A stretch of DNA of 64,000 nucleotides from Sphingomonadales bacterium (GCA_009995225.1 JAACPW010000005.1:1-64000); one strand, 5' to 3'; counted from the stretch's first letter, positions 41,636 to 51,013 are shown. Notes: generated by a model not told the origin, from the sequence alone. Numbers and translations: made by a program.

Positions 41636-44079
41636 TCCGCAGCCTGCCAGATCGGCTGGCCATCCTGATCGACATCCCCGTCGGGCCACGCCTTGCCGGT
41701 CAGCGCCGGGAACCACGCCGCAGGCGCATCGCCCACCGCTTCGCGCAGCAGATCGAGCCTGCGCACCGCGCTTTCGCGGCCCGAAAGGATCGTCAATACT
41801 TCGGGTGAACCCGACAGGTCGAGGCGGACCACGACGCTGGCATCGGGCTGACGCACCAGGAAGCAGCGCGAATGGGCGGGAAGCGAGCGGATCAACGCAA
41901 ATTCGTGATCGGTCAGGCCGAAACCATCGCAGTAATCCTCGGGCCGCGCCCGGCTGTTGGGCATGAACACCATGGTCGCGGTCTGTTCAACCAGCGCGGT
42001 CGAAATCCGGCTGTCGAGCGCATCGCGCGCCGACTGCGTGGCAAACCCGACCAGCGCGTTGCGTTTGCGCAGCGTCTTGAGCCAATCACGGATGCGCGCG
42101 GCAAACACCTCGTCATCGAGCGCCTTCCAGCCTTCATCGATCAGGATCATCGTCGGCTGCCCGTCCAGCCGCTCGTCGATGCGGTGGAACAGATACATCA
42201 TCGTCGGCGTGCGCAGCCGCGGGTTTTCAAGCAGCGCGGTCATGTCGAAGCCCAGCACCCGCTCCGAAAGGTCGAGCCGGTCGCGGTCATTGTCGAACAG
42301 CCAGGCGTGCTCACCGCCGTCACCGCTCGGGCTGCCGATCCATGCCGTCAGCCGGTCGGCCAGATCGCCCGGTTGCGGACGACGCGCGCCAGCCAGCAGT
42401 TCCTTGAAGTGACGCAAGCGCCGCAGCGAGGGATCATTGCCATAGGTCGCGTCGACCGCAGCGCTGATGATCGAAAACTCCTCGGGCCCTTGCGCGTTCA
42501 GCAGCACCGCCAGCCAATCGCGCAGGAAGGCGCGGTTGGCTGGGCTATCGGGCAGCGAAAGCGGATTGAACCCGGTGGGATCACCCGGCGCGATGCGGCT
42601 GTAACGCCCGCCGATGCCGCGAATGAACAACTCCGCGCCGCGATCCTTATCGAACAGGATGGTGCGCGGTTTGAACTTCTGCGCTTGGGCGGCGAGGAAG
42701 TTCATCACCACGGTCTTGCCCGATCCGCTCGGCCCGATGACCGAGAAATTGCCCAGATCGCCGTGGTGGAAATTGAAGAAGAACGGCGTGGCGCTGGTGG
42801 TTTCCAGCAGCGTCACCGCATCGCCCCAGTGATTGCCGCTGGCCTGCCCCAGCGCGAAGCCGTGAAACGACCCGAAGCCCGCCATATTGGCCGAGGAAAT
42901 CAGTGCGCGGCGGACGATATATTCCTCGTTGCCGGGGAACTGCGCCCAGAACGCCGGTTCGAGGTTCGTGTCCTCGCGCACCGCAATCGCGCCGGTATCG
43001 GCCAACGCGGCAGCGCAGGACGCCATCGCATCATCAAGCCGTGCCAGATCGCGCTCTCGCACCAGCACGGTCAGGTGATGATCGCCAAAGCCCACCGCAC
43101 CATTGCCCAGCGCGTCACGCGCGGCGAGCATTTCGTTGCGTTCCGCCGCGGCCTCTTCGTCCACCGAGCGCGAGCGCCGCAGGGCGAGGTCGATCCGCTC
43201 CTTGGCCGTGGTGCGCTCGTTCGGGGCGTAGCTTTCAGTCACGACCATCTCGAACGGCAGGCGCAGAAGGTTGTCGAGCAGTCCGGGCGAAGTCGCCTCG
43301 GGATAGTCCTTCAATCCCAGGATCGCCGCAAAATCAGGCGCGGCGCTGCCCCGCAGTTCCATCGCATCCAGGCCGAAGCTGACGCGGCGATAGGGCAGCA
43401 TGTGGCCGATGTCGGTTTCGGGCGCCGGACGGCGCACGGGGCGCATCTCGCCGTTGAACAGAGCCGACAGCAGTTCGAGCATTTCCGAATTGGTGCCGCC
43501 CGTGCCGGCAGCGCCGGGCGACTGATAATCCCCCAGCACCGCCGCGCCGTAATTCTGCAAGCTGGCGACAAGGCCCGTGATCGCCGCCTTGAGGCTGCGG
43601 ATGTCCTTGGGATCGGCCACCGGCTCGTCCTGCCGGCTGCGCGAAAAGAACTTGGCAGCGCGTTCGGGCAAGCCCGTTTTGCCGCGCGCGGGGCGGCGGA
43701 TCAGCGTGACGAACTGGTCGTTGATGAACAGCGATCCGCCCGCCAGCCGCTGTTTCCAGCGCGTATCGATATGCCGCGACAGGGCATCGGGGAACTCGGC
43801 GTCCAGCTCCACCTCCACCCGGCGGCGGATGACGTGGTGGTACATCACGAACCGCGCATCGAGCGTGGAGCGCAGCATCACCTCGCGGGTGGCAGCATGG
43901 GCGTTCAACGCGTCGCTGTCTTCGGTTTCGAACAAAAGGCCGGGCACCTGAATGGCGCTCATCACGCTGCCATCGCGCAGCAGCACGGTGTTCTCGTCCA
44001 CCAGCCGCGCATAGGGCAACCTGTCGCCCACGCGCGCTTCCTTGGCGCTCCAGGAAGCAGGCCCGATCCATTTCACCAT
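41632..44079 (-). CDS. virB4: Type IV secretion ATPase VirB4
   Basis: VirB4 is the large ATPase of type IV secretion. The 815-residue protein has an N-terminal domain (DRLPYARLVDENTVLLRDGSVMSAIQVPG), Walker A GPSGSGKTVVMNF (about 448-460), RTILFDKDRGAEL, Walker B MILIDEGWKALDD (about 660) and a FATQSARDAL motif. All ATPase motifs look intact. It follows virB3 by 27 nt. Confidence 0.97.
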   Translation of the reverse strand: MVKWIGPASWSAKEARVGDRLPYARLVDENTVLLRDGSVMSAIQVPGLLFETEDSDALNAHAATREVMLRSTLDARFVMYHHVIRRRVEVELDAEFPDALSRHIDTRWKQRLAGGSLFINDQFVTLIRRPARGKTGLPERAAKFFSRSRQDEPVADPKDIRSLKAAITGLVASLQNYGAAVLGDYQSPGAAGTGGTNSEMLELLSALFNGEMRPVRRPAPETDIGHMLPYRRVSFGLDAMELRGSAAPDFAAILGLKDYPEATSPGLLDNLLRLPFEMVVTESYAPNERTTAKERIDLALRRSRSVDEEAAAERNEMLAARDALGNGAVGFGDHHLTVLVRERDLARLDDAMASCAAALADTGAIAVREDTNLEPAFWAQFPGNEEYIVRRALISSANMAGFGSFHGFALGQASGNHWGDAVTLLETTSATPFFFNFHHGDLGNFSVIGPSGSGKTVVMNFLAAQAQKFKPRTILFDKDRGAELFIRGIGGRYSRIAPGDPTGFNPLSLPDSPANRAFLRDWLAVLLNAQGPEEFSIISAAVDATYGNDPSLRRLRHFKELLAGARRPQPGDLADRLTAWIGSPSGDGGEHAWLFDNDRDRLDLSERVLGFDMTALLENPRLRTPTMMYLFHRIDERLDGQPTMILIDEGWKALDDEVFAARIRDWLKTLRKRNALVGFATQSARDALDSRISTALVEQTATMVFMPNSRARPEDYCDGFGLTDHEFALIRSLPAHSRCFLVRQPDASVVVRLDLSGSPEVLTILSGRESAVRRLDLLREAVGDAPAAWFPALTGKAWPDGDVDQDGQPIWQAAE

Positions 44080-44106
44080 GTTGGGGCGTCCTTAAGGGGC
44101 AGAGGC

Positions 44107-44391
44107 TTACGGGGCATAGGAATTGCATCCCCAGCGCTTGAAATTGGGCACACGCGGGCATTTGCTGACCTTGGTGATCCACAGGTCAAAGACGCGCGGT
44201 TCGCGCAGCGAAGCGAAATAGCCGATCACATGCATCACCACCGGCACCGGCAGGATCCACCAGCTTTTTAGGATCAGGAAGCCGATCGTCGTCACCATCA
44301 GGTTGATGATGAAAAAGTTCATCGTCACGCCTGCAAACATCTGCGGGCGGGTGAGCGCGCGGTGCACCGGGTTCCGGATAAGCTCGCTCAT
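44107..44391 (-). CDS. virB3: Type IV secretion protein VirB3
   Basis: The 94-residue protein starts with the VirB3 signature NPVHRALTRPQMFAGV followed by two membrane segments (NFFIINLMVTTIGFLI and WWILPVPVVMHVIGYF), and ends with a basic Trp/Cys-containing tail. VirB3 works with VirB4 in the inner-membrane complex. It lies 7 nt after virB2. Confidence 0.92.
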   Translation of the reverse strand: MSELIRNPVHRALTRPQMFAGVTMNFFIINLMVTTIGFLILKSWWILPVPVVMHVIGYFASLREPRVFDLWITKVSKCPRVPNFKRWGCNSYAP

Positions 44392-44398
44392 CGACGCC

Positions 44399-44710
44399 CT
44401 ACCCCGCTGCCGATTGAATGCCGGCCACGATGGTGGTCGCGCCGAACAGGATGAACACGCCGACGATCACGGTGGCCCCGAAGCGCCAGTTCATCCGCCC
44501 GGTCAGCATCATGAAGCCGATGGCGGCCACGGCCATCACGGCCACCGTGGTTGCCACGGTGCCCAGCAGCGTGCCCTGCAACCACAGCAGTGCAGAATTG
44601 ATGGGCTGAGAGCCGGCCGGATCGGCACTTTGCGCAAAAGCGGCTGCGGGGGTGAACGCGAAGGCCAGCAGAGCGGCAAGGCGGGCATAAAGACGGAAAA
44701 GCGACGTCAT
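44399..44710 (-). CDS. virB2: VirB2-type pilin
   Basis: The 103-residue protein has a signal peptide (LFRLYARLAALLAFAFTPAAAFA) and a mature part with two hydrophobic helices (LLGTVATTVAVMAVAAIGFMML and GATVIVGVFILFGATTIV) separated by GRMNWRF, the VirB2/TrbC pattern. It should be the major pilus or channel subunit. The ATG at 44710 gives the signal; the longer upstream frame overlaps the transglycosylase gene. Confidence 0.9.
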   Translation of the reverse strand: MTSLFRLYARLAALLAFAFTPAAAFAQSADPAGSQPINSALLWLQGTLLGTVATTVAVMAVAAIGFMMLTGRMNWRFGATVIVGVFILFGATTIVAGIQSAAG

Positions 44711-44765
44711 CGTGATACTCGTGTTCCTTGGGTTCCGGGCGAAAGCCGCGCCGATGATCCTGATA

Positions 44766-45407
44766 CTAATACGCTGGGACTCGGGAATGGTTTGCAAGGC
44801 GGCCCATGATCGCGGCCACATAAAGCCGCGTTTCACGGATATTCGGGACGCCGCCGGCCCGCACGACCCGTCCGGGGCCGGCGTTATAGGCAGCAAGCGC
44901 CTTTTCGAGATCGCCATCGAACCGGTCGAGCTGTTCGCGCAGATAGCGCGCCCCGCCTTCGAGGTTCTGGAACGGATCGCGCGAATCGACACCCAGATAG
45001 CGCGCCGTGCCGGGCATCAGTTGCGCCAGACCCTGTGCGCCGACAGGCGAGACAGCATTCTCGTTCCAGCGGCTTTCCTGCCACACCAAGGCTTCAAGCA
45101 GGCTTGGCGAAAGATCAAAGCGGGCGGCAAGCTCGATCAGCTTGGCGTGATAGCGCAGCGGGATCCCTGCGGCATGGCGGGCCGGATCAGCAATCGCGGC
45201 CTCGGGAACCCCGGACCCCGCGCCGAAATTAAGATCTGCGGCGTCCGGATCGCTTGCAGCAGGCGCCGCATTGGGCTGACCGGCCATCGGCCCTGCCACC
45301 CAGCGCGCACCATCCGCGTTCAGTTCAAGCACGTCTGCCCGGACCTGAGCCGCAAGCCCAAACGCAACAGCAACAATCGTGACGCGGCAAGCCGCGGCGA
45401 GAATCAT
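44766..45407 (-). CDS. virB1: Lytic transglycosylase, VirB1-like
   Basis: The 213-residue protein has a signal peptide (to about residue 23) and a C-terminal SLT domain with ALVWQESRWNENAVSPVGAQGLAQLMPGTA-type sequence (catalytic Glu of the Q-E-S motif, about residue 113) and AAYNAGPGRV. It would open peptidoglycan for assembly of the adjacent secretion machine. It is first in the minus-strand cluster, 55 nt before virB2, the place of virB1. Confidence 0.88.
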   Translation of the reverse strand: MILAAACRVTIVAVAFGLAAQVRADVLELNADGARWVAGPMAGQPNAAPAASDPDAADLNFGAGSGVPEAAIADPARHAAGIPLRYHAKLIELAARFDLSPSLLEALVWQESRWNENAVSPVGAQGLAQLMPGTARYLGVDSRDPFQNLEGGARYLREQLDRFDGDLEKALAAYNAGPGRVVRAGGVPNIRETRLYVAAIMGRLANHSRVPAY

Positions 45408-45506
45408 GTCTCGGCCCTCCAGAATGTCTCCCCTTTGTCTATCCTAAATGACACGCGGGTGACAGTCTTGCGAAAGCGGCGCACGCAACTTTGCCGGTCA
45501 ACAACA

Positions 45507-45541
45507 AAACGGGCGAGCTGCACTGCGCAGCCCGCCCGTTT
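45507..45541 (-). terminator. Terminator between the TPR gene and the type IV cluster
   Basis: A 15-bp stem with one mismatch (45507-45521 with 45527-45541) and a 5-nt loop is followed on the minus strand by GTTTTGTTGTTG. It lies 42 nt after the TPR gene stop and insulates the type IV cluster from it. Confidence 0.8.
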
Positions 45542-45582
45542 GCGGCTTGGGGTGCGACCCGCGGGCCGCGCCTTGTTGGCGT

Positions 45583-45981
45583 TTAATCGCGCAGCGTCAG
45601 CTGGTCACCGCGCATCACCGGCGCGCGAAACTCACCGCGCTCGAGCATCTTGATCGCCTTTCGGGCCAGGCGGCGTGAATCGGTGGCGGTTCCGTCGGCG
45701 GTGTCGAGCTCGACTACATCCTTGGACGCCAAGGCCGCTTCGAACGCGTTACGCGCACTGTCCTCGTCACCTGCGTGGGCGTAGGCAATGCCCAGGTTGA
45801 TGAGGACCGCGGGATCCTGCGGATCGGCTGCGCTGGCTTTCTGAAGCTTGGCCAAGGCCTGCTCTGCACGTCCTGCGGCGAGCGGCTTCACGGCCAATTC
45901 GGGATCGTTGAGATGTGCCGCAGGGGCACCAGCCAGCGGGGTCGCAGCGAACAGTGCGATTGCAAAAGCGGTAACGGACAT
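45583..45981 (-). CDS. Periplasmic tetratricopeptide-repeat protein
   Basis: The 132-residue protein has a signal peptide (MSVTAFAIALFAATPLAGAPA) and about two TPR-like helix pairs, the clearest being AVLINLGIAYAHAGDEDSARNAFEAAL. It probably serves as a protein-interaction module in the periplasm. The ATG at 45981 starts the signal. It diverges from the lipoprotein gene across a 320-nt, AT-richer region; the two may be co-regulated, but this is inference. Confidence 0.8.
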   Translation of the reverse strand: MSVTAFAIALFAATPLAGAPAAHLNDPELAVKPLAAGRAEQALAKLQKASAADPQDPAVLINLGIAYAHAGDEDSARNAFEAALASKDVVELDTADGTATDSRRLARKAIKMLERGEFRAPVMRGDQLTLRD

Positions 45982-46301
45982 GGGCGAAGCTCCTGTTTGA
46001 ACGATGCCCAAGATGACCCACACAAAGACCGAATGCAACAAATATGAAACATTGTCTTTTATTTGTAATTTCTAGCTCTATGCCTCTGTTTCGCAATATC
46101 TTTCATGTTACAGCTACCGCAGCCACCTTGCGGGATCAGGGCGAAAGACGGTCACATTTGTCTTTCTTCGGTCATAATACGTAAAGTGACACAAAGCTGT
46201 CATGCTGCAAGAATTGTGTCATGCGCACCCCCTAGCGAGCCCTCAGCGCAACACATCAAGGCGCCTAACTCGATTCTCGGCTCAATAGGGGACCGCTCGC
46301 T
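45982..46301. promoter_or_regulatory. Divergent promoter region with direct/inverted GTCA elements
   Basis: The 320 bases between the TPR and lipoprotein genes hold no ORF and are AT-rich compared with the rest (for example 46030-46080). Several GTCA-type words are clustered at 46150-46223, including GTGACAC at 46186-46192 and CTGTCAT at 46197-46203, 11 nt apart as in a PHO box, and GTGTCAT near 46216. The first half is a poor match, so PhoB control is only a possibility. Confidence 0.5.
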
Positions 46302-47867
46302 GTGAAAAAATTCCAACGCACTCTGATCATGGGTTGCAGCCTGGTCGCTCTGGCTGGCTGCGGCGCTGATGAAATCGTCTCGCCCGGCACCAGCGGCGAC
46401 ATCATCATCAACAACCCGCCGCCGTCCCCGACGCCCACACCGACACCGACCGCCACGCAGGGGACGGTCACCGCTGCTGCCGGTTGCCCGACCATTATCA
46501 CTGCCGGCGGCCTGACCGACGCAGGCACGCTTTCCGGCCCGACCGGTAGCTATCGCGTTTGCCGCTTGCCGGCTCGCTTCACGGCTTCCGATACGCTGCC
46601 CTTTATCCGCGGCCTGGTCTACCAGATCGACGGCCGTGTTGAAGTGGGCGCCGATCGCGGCTTTGCGAGCACCGGCTCCACCGTCACGCTCACAGTTCAG
46701 CCGGGCGTGATCCTTTACGGCCAGCAAGATTCCTACCTGGTCGTCAATCGTGGGAACTCGATCCAGTCGAACGGCACCGCTGATCGTCCGATCATCTGGA
46801 CCAGCCGCGACAACATCCAGGGCCTGAATGACGACAACAGCCAGCAGCAGTGGGGCGGCGTTGTGCTCCTCGGCCGTGCGCCGACGTCGGATTGCTCGAC
46901 CGGCGTTTTCAACACCACCGCTGCTCCGAATGCCAATCCCACCTGCGAAGGTCGCCTTGAAGGCGCAGCAGTCGCCACCCCGTTCGGCGGCGCCAATGCG
47001 GCAGACAGCTCGGGCTCGTTCCGGTTCAACCAGATCCGGTTCTCGGGCTTTGAACTGGCCCCGAACAACGAACTTCAGTCGCTGACCACCGGCGGCGTGG
47101 GTTCGGGCACCACCATCGAAAACCTCGTTTCGTTCAACAGCTCGGACGATGGCGTCGAATTCTTCGGCGGCGGCTTCAATGCCCGTAACTTTGCGATCAT
47201 TGGCGCGTCGGACGATTCTCTCGACGTCGACACCGGCGCCATCGTCAACCTCGACACTGTCATTGCGGTGCAGCGTTCGACCACGGGCGACCGTGCGATC
47301 GAACTCGACTCGCCCAACGTTGCTGACCGTACGCCCTCCAATGCGATCCCGCAGACCCGCTTCCAGGTGAACAACTTCACCTTCGTGATGCGTGATGGTG
47401 CGCCGCAGGTGATCCAGGCCCGCGGCGGTGCGGCCCTCGGCCTCACCAATGGTGTGATCAATGCCGGCGCAAACCACTGCTTCCAGATCGACGAGCCTGC
47501 CACGCTGGCAGCCATCATCGGTGTGGACTCGGTGGTCGGTGATTGCCCTGCGACCGATCCGATCCGCGGCGGCGCTGGCAATAGCAATGCCGACGTGGCA
47601 GCGCGCATCAACGGCGGCACCAACAACAACTTCGCCTTCACGATCACGTTGACCAACAATGTGGTGAATGGCGCTGGAGAAACCGGACGCACGGCCTTCA
47701 ACGCCACCGCGCGTTCAAGCTACTTCCCGGCGCGCACCTACATCGGCGCAATCCAGAACGCGGCCGCGCTGACCAGCACCTTTGGCAACTGGACCTGCAA
47801 CTCGTCGATCCAGAACTTCAACAGCGCAACGGGCGCGTGCACCTCGCTTCCCGTCTACCCGGCGTAA
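46302..47867 (+). CDS. Surface lipoprotein, likely partner of a TonB-dependent receptor
   Basis: The 521-residue protein has a lipoprotein signal: basic MKKFQRTLIMG, a hydrophobic core and lipobox LAGC (cysteine about residue 20), then a Pro/Thr-rich tether with PSPTPTPTPTAT. The rest is Asn/Gly/Thr-rich and repetitive, with a likely right-handed beta-helix style (SGSFRFNQIRFSGFEL, NLVSFNSSDDGVEFFGG, NFAIIGASDDSLDVDTG). The DDGVEFFGG and SDDSLD stretches recur as rungs. The start is GTG at 46302, 7-12 nt after a GGGGACCG stretch. A TonB receptor follows after a terminator; such pairs suggest joint uptake of a ligand not identifiable here. Confidence 0.8.
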   Translation: MKKFQRTLIMGCSLVALAGCGADEIVSPGTSGDIIINNPPPSPTPTPTPTATQGTVTAAAGCPTIITAGGLTDAGTLSGPTGSYRVCRLPARFTASDTLPFIRGLVYQIDGRVEVGADRGFASTGSTVTLTVQPGVILYGQQDSYLVVNRGNSIQSNGTADRPIIWTSRDNIQGLNDDNSQQQWGGVVLLGRAPTSDCSTGVFNTTAAPNANPTCEGRLEGAAVATPFGGANAADSSGSFRFNQIRFSGFELAPNNELQSLTTGGVGSGTTIENLVSFNSSDDGVEFFGGGFNARNFAIIGASDDSLDVDTGAIVNLDTVIAVQRSTTGDRAIELDSPNVADRTPSNAIPQTRFQVNNFTFVMRDGAPQVIQARGGAALGLTNGVINAGANHCFQIDEPATLAAIIGVDSVVGDCPATDPIRGGAGNSNADVAARINGGTNNNFAFTITLTNNVVNGAGETGRTAFNATARSSYFPARTYIGAIQNAAALTSTFGNWTCNSSIQNFNSATGACTSLPVYPA

Positions 47868-47885
47868 GCGGCGCGAATGATACCA

Positions 47886-47929
47886 AGGGGGGCGAGGCCG
47901 CATCACGGTGCTGCCCCGCCCCCCTCTTT
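47886..47929 (+). terminator. Terminator after the lipoprotein gene
   Basis: A G/C-rich stem (47886-47898 with 47913-47925, one mismatch) and a 14-nt loop is followed by TCTTTC. It lies 18 nt after the lipoprotein stop and would reduce read-through into the receptor gene. Confidence 0.75.
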
Positions 47930-48001
47930 CGCATAATGGCGGACTGCGCGGCAGTTCGTGAATAATATCATACAGGCCTATTCATGAGGGGGTCCTCACC
48001 T

Positions 48002-50722
48002 ATGTCGACCGGCACGCGTTTGGCAGGGCTGCTGCTTCTGACCACGTCGCTCACTTTGCCATCCGTCCTACACGCGCAGGACACCGTGCAGGATGAGGAA
48101 TTGGCGCAGGATGCGCTGACCAATGAGGTGGAGGGCGATCCCCCAGCCGAAGACCTGCAGGGTACCGACATATCGGTGCCGGGCGGCGATATCATCGTTA
48201 CCGGTCGTCGCAACCGCGATCCGGCCCGTAACTCGGGCCAGGTTTTGAGCGTTCTGAGCGAAGCCGACATTGCCCGTAGCGGCGAAGGCGATATTGCCGG
48301 TGCCCTCGCACGCGTCAGCGGCCTCTCGCTGGTGGGCGATGGCCGCGTGTTCGTGCGCGGACTTGGCGACCGCTACTCGCTCGCGCTGCTGAACGGTCTC
48401 CCGCTCCCCAGCCCCGAGCCGCTGAGCCGCGTGGTCCCGCTCAACATTTTCCCGACCAGCGTCATTTCTTCCTCGCTGGTGCAGAAAACCTATTCGGCCA
48501 ATTTCCCGGGTGAATTCGGCGGCGGGGTCATCAACCTCACCACCAAGGCGATCCCGACGGACGATTTTCTGACCATCGGCGTTTCGGGCAGCGGCGATAC
48601 GGAAACGACTTTTGAAAACGGCCTGACTTATTTCGGCAGCCGCTGGGACACGTTTGGCTTTGACAACGGCACCCGCGATTTCCCCACCGCGCTGCAAGGC
48701 CTCATCACCGACGGAATTCGCGTCAATGATGCGCCTGCAGACGTGCAACGCCAGCTTGCCGGGCAGATCCTGCCGCTCAACCTTGTCACCTTGCAGAAGA
48801 ATGACGAGCTTCCGATCAATTTCAGCGCCAACATCACCGGCGGCGCGTCGTTTGAAGTCGGCGATGGCAACTACCTCGGCCTGATCGCAACCGCCGGGAT
48901 CACCAACACCTGGCGCAACCGTTCGGTCATCAGCCAGCAGTTCGGCGATGCCGAAGCCGGTGACATCATCTTCGATTCGACCAATTTCATCACCGACAAC
49001 AAGGTGCTGGTAAACGCGCTGATCGGTGTGGGTCTCGATATCGGCGAGCACACGATCCGCTGGACCAACCTCTACATCCGCGACACCCTGAAAACCGCTC
49101 GCCTGGCGCAAGGCACGGACTTCTTCACCGACCGCGAAACCGGTTACGATTTCCAGACTCAGCAAACCGGCTGGTTTGAACGTCAGTTGATGGATTCGCA
49201 GCTCGTCGCCGAATTGGACTTCGACACAATTGAAGTCGATTTGCGCGGGGGATACGCCCGCACCGATCGCGAAGCGCCTTACAACGCCATCGTCCCCTAC
49301 ATCCGCACCAACATTCCCAACGATCCGTTCGGGGACAAGTTCGTGGTCGATGTCGGGCAGCAAATCGGCGGGACCGAGCGGATTCAGGTCGGCTTTGAAG
49401 ACCTGCGCGAAGAGCTGTGGTTCGGCGGCGCTGACCTCACCTACGAGGTCTTCGACAACCTGTCGCTGACGGCTGGCTATGCCTATACCGACACCACGCG
49501 TCGTTCGGTGTCGTTCATCATCCGCCCCCTGCTGGGATCCACGGCCGAATTCAACACCGCGCTGCGGGCGTTGGGCTTGCGCCGCCCGGGCGACATCTTC
49601 AACGGAGCGACCCTTGCGACCGATGCCAACGGCACCGGCTTTTTCAACGTCACCGTTTCGGACCCGACGCCGTTCCCGGTCTTCGATGCCGCGCTTACGA
49701 TCCACGCGGGTTACGGCTTGGCGCGCTTCCGCCCGACCGACCGCATCAGCATCGAAGCCGGTGTGCGTTATGAAGACGCGCTGCAGGTGGCCGCGCCCGA
49801 TCTGACCTTCGGCGGCGGCAATCTTGCCAACCCGACGCGCATCGCCAACGATTACTTCCTCCCCTCTGCCACGGTGACGTGGGAGGTGATCGACGATCTG
49901 CAGCTGCGCTTTGCTGCATCGCAGACCATCGCCCGCCCGCAGTTCCGCGAGCTGGTGGAGCAGACCTATTTCGATCCGGAATCGAACCGCCGTTATCGCG
50001 GGAACCCGTTCCTGCAGGACAGCGAGCTGATCAACGCCGAAGCGCGCGCCGAGTATTATCTTGGCGGGCCGAGCAGGGTCAGCGTCGCCGGGTTCTTCAA
50101 GAAGATCGACAATCCGATCGAAAACTTCCTGATTACCGCACCGGGCATCATCGAAACCAGCTACGCGAACGCGCCGTCGGCTGAGCTTTACGGCGCAGAA
50201 CTTGATCTGTCCTATGGCTTCGATCTGGCCAATTGGGGCGGGTTCTTCGCCACCAAGCAGCTGCTCGTGATCGGCAATTACACCTACACCCAGTCGAACA
50301 TCGCGGTGGGCGCTGCTGACCTTGCTCCGATCCCGGGCGCGGTGGAACAGTTGGCCAGTCAGCTGTTCGACGACGGTTCGCCGCTGGTCGGCCAGTCGGA
50401 TCACGTCGCCAACCTGTCGCTTGGCATCGAGGATATGGACAAGGTCCAGCAGTTCACCGTGCTGCTCAACTATGCCAGCGAACGTGTGACCCTGCGCGGC
50501 GGGGCGCTGCCCGATGTGGTGGAGGACCCGGGCCTTACCGTCGATGTGGTGGCGCGGTCCGAGATCATTCTGGGCAGCCTGCCGCTGGAGCTCAGCCTGG
50601 AGGCACGCAACATCTTCGGGCGGGACAATTTCGAGTTCCAGGAGCTGAACGGCAACCGGGCCGAAATCAACACCTTCGATGTCGGCACCAGCTTTGCAAT
50701 CGGGTTGAAGGCACAATTCTGA
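48002..50722 (+). CDS. TonB-dependent outer-membrane receptor
   Basis: The 906-residue protein has a signal peptide ending LHAQ, a TonB-box-like IIVTG near residue 66, a plug domain (VLSVLSEADIARSGEGDIAGALARVSGLS and VFVRGLGDRYS, about 80-190) and a 22-strand barrel, ending in a C-terminal aromatic (GLKAQF). It imports an unknown ligand using TonB energy. The ATG at 48002 has GAGGGGG 8 nt upstream; an ATG at 47984 in the same frame is less well placed. The lipoprotein gene upstream has its own terminator, yet the pair is likely functionally linked. Confidence 0.93.
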   Translation: MSTGTRLAGLLLLTTSLTLPSVLHAQDTVQDEELAQDALTNEVEGDPPAEDLQGTDISVPGGDIIVTGRRNRDPARNSGQVLSVLSEADIARSGEGDIAGALARVSGLSLVGDGRVFVRGLGDRYSLALLNGLPLPSPEPLSRVVPLNIFPTSVISSSLVQKTYSANFPGEFGGGVINLTTKAIPTDDFLTIGVSGSGDTETTFENGLTYFGSRWDTFGFDNGTRDFPTALQGLITDGIRVNDAPADVQRQLAGQILPLNLVTLQKNDELPINFSANITGGASFEVGDGNYLGLIATAGITNTWRNRSVISQQFGDAEAGDIIFDSTNFITDNKVLVNALIGVGLDIGEHTIRWTNLYIRDTLKTARLAQGTDFFTDRETGYDFQTQQTGWFERQLMDSQLVAELDFDTIEVDLRGGYARTDREAPYNAIVPYIRTNIPNDPFGDKFVVDVGQQIGGTERIQVGFEDLREELWFGGADLTYEVFDNLSLTAGYAYTDTTRRSVSFIIRPLLGSTAEFNTALRALGLRRPGDIFNGATLATDANGTGFFNVTVSDPTPFPVFDAALTIHAGYGLARFRPTDRISIEAGVRYEDALQVAAPDLTFGGGNLANPTRIANDYFLPSATVTWEVIDDLQLRFAASQTIARPQFRELVEQTYFDPESNRRYRGNPFLQDSELINAEARAEYYLGGPSRVSVAGFFKKIDNPIENFLITAPGIIETSYANAPSAELYGAELDLSYGFDLANWGGFFATKQLLVIGNYTYTQSNIAVGAADLAPIPGAVEQLASQLFDDGSPLVGQSDHVANLSLGIEDMDKVQQFTVLLNYASERVTLRGGALPDVVEDPGLTVDVVARSEIILGSLPLELSLEARNIFGRDNFEFQELNGNRAEINTFDVGTSFAIGLKAQF

Positions 50723-50751
50723 CCCCGTATTTCGCAGCACCGCAAACACAC

Positions 50752-50782
50752 AAGGCCGCCCCCACACCGGGGCGGCCTTTTT
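50752..50782 (+). terminator. Terminator after the TonB-dependent receptor
   Basis: A perfect 11-bp stem AAGGCCGCCCC/GGGGCGGCCTT (50752-50762 and 50769-50779) with a 6-nt loop and five T (50778-50782) is a classical intrinsic terminator. The 231 bases after it, up to the histidine kinase stop at 51014, hold no gene that I can see. Confidence 0.93.
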
Positions 50783-51013
50783 GCATGGCACACCGATCAG
50801 CAAGGCATCGCACCCGTTAGCTTAATGTCCGGCTTCGAGGCGCAGATGGGCGCTGACTTACAGCGGGAAGTGGGGGGATGGCTGAAAACCGGCTTCGCGT
50901 TCCAACGTCAAAAACGAGGAAGTCAGATCACCGACAAGAGCAATAGAGCTGACATTGCCAAGTCGAGGCATTTGTCAGGCTAGCGGTCTAGATTTTTCAA
51001 CCGCGTGCCAAAG

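Noticed and set aside
41872..44271. 799-residue plus-strand ORF opposite virB4
   Set aside because: Antisense shadow; composition is an Arg/His-rich mirror of VirB4.
47868..48001. A riboswitch (for example cobalamin) before the TonB receptor
   Set aside because: The 134-nt gap is mostly terminator and spacer; no conserved riboswitch core was seen.
48068..50803. 911-residue minus-strand ORF opposite the TonB receptor
   Set aside because: Antisense shadow; the receptor on the plus strand has signal, plug and barrel features.
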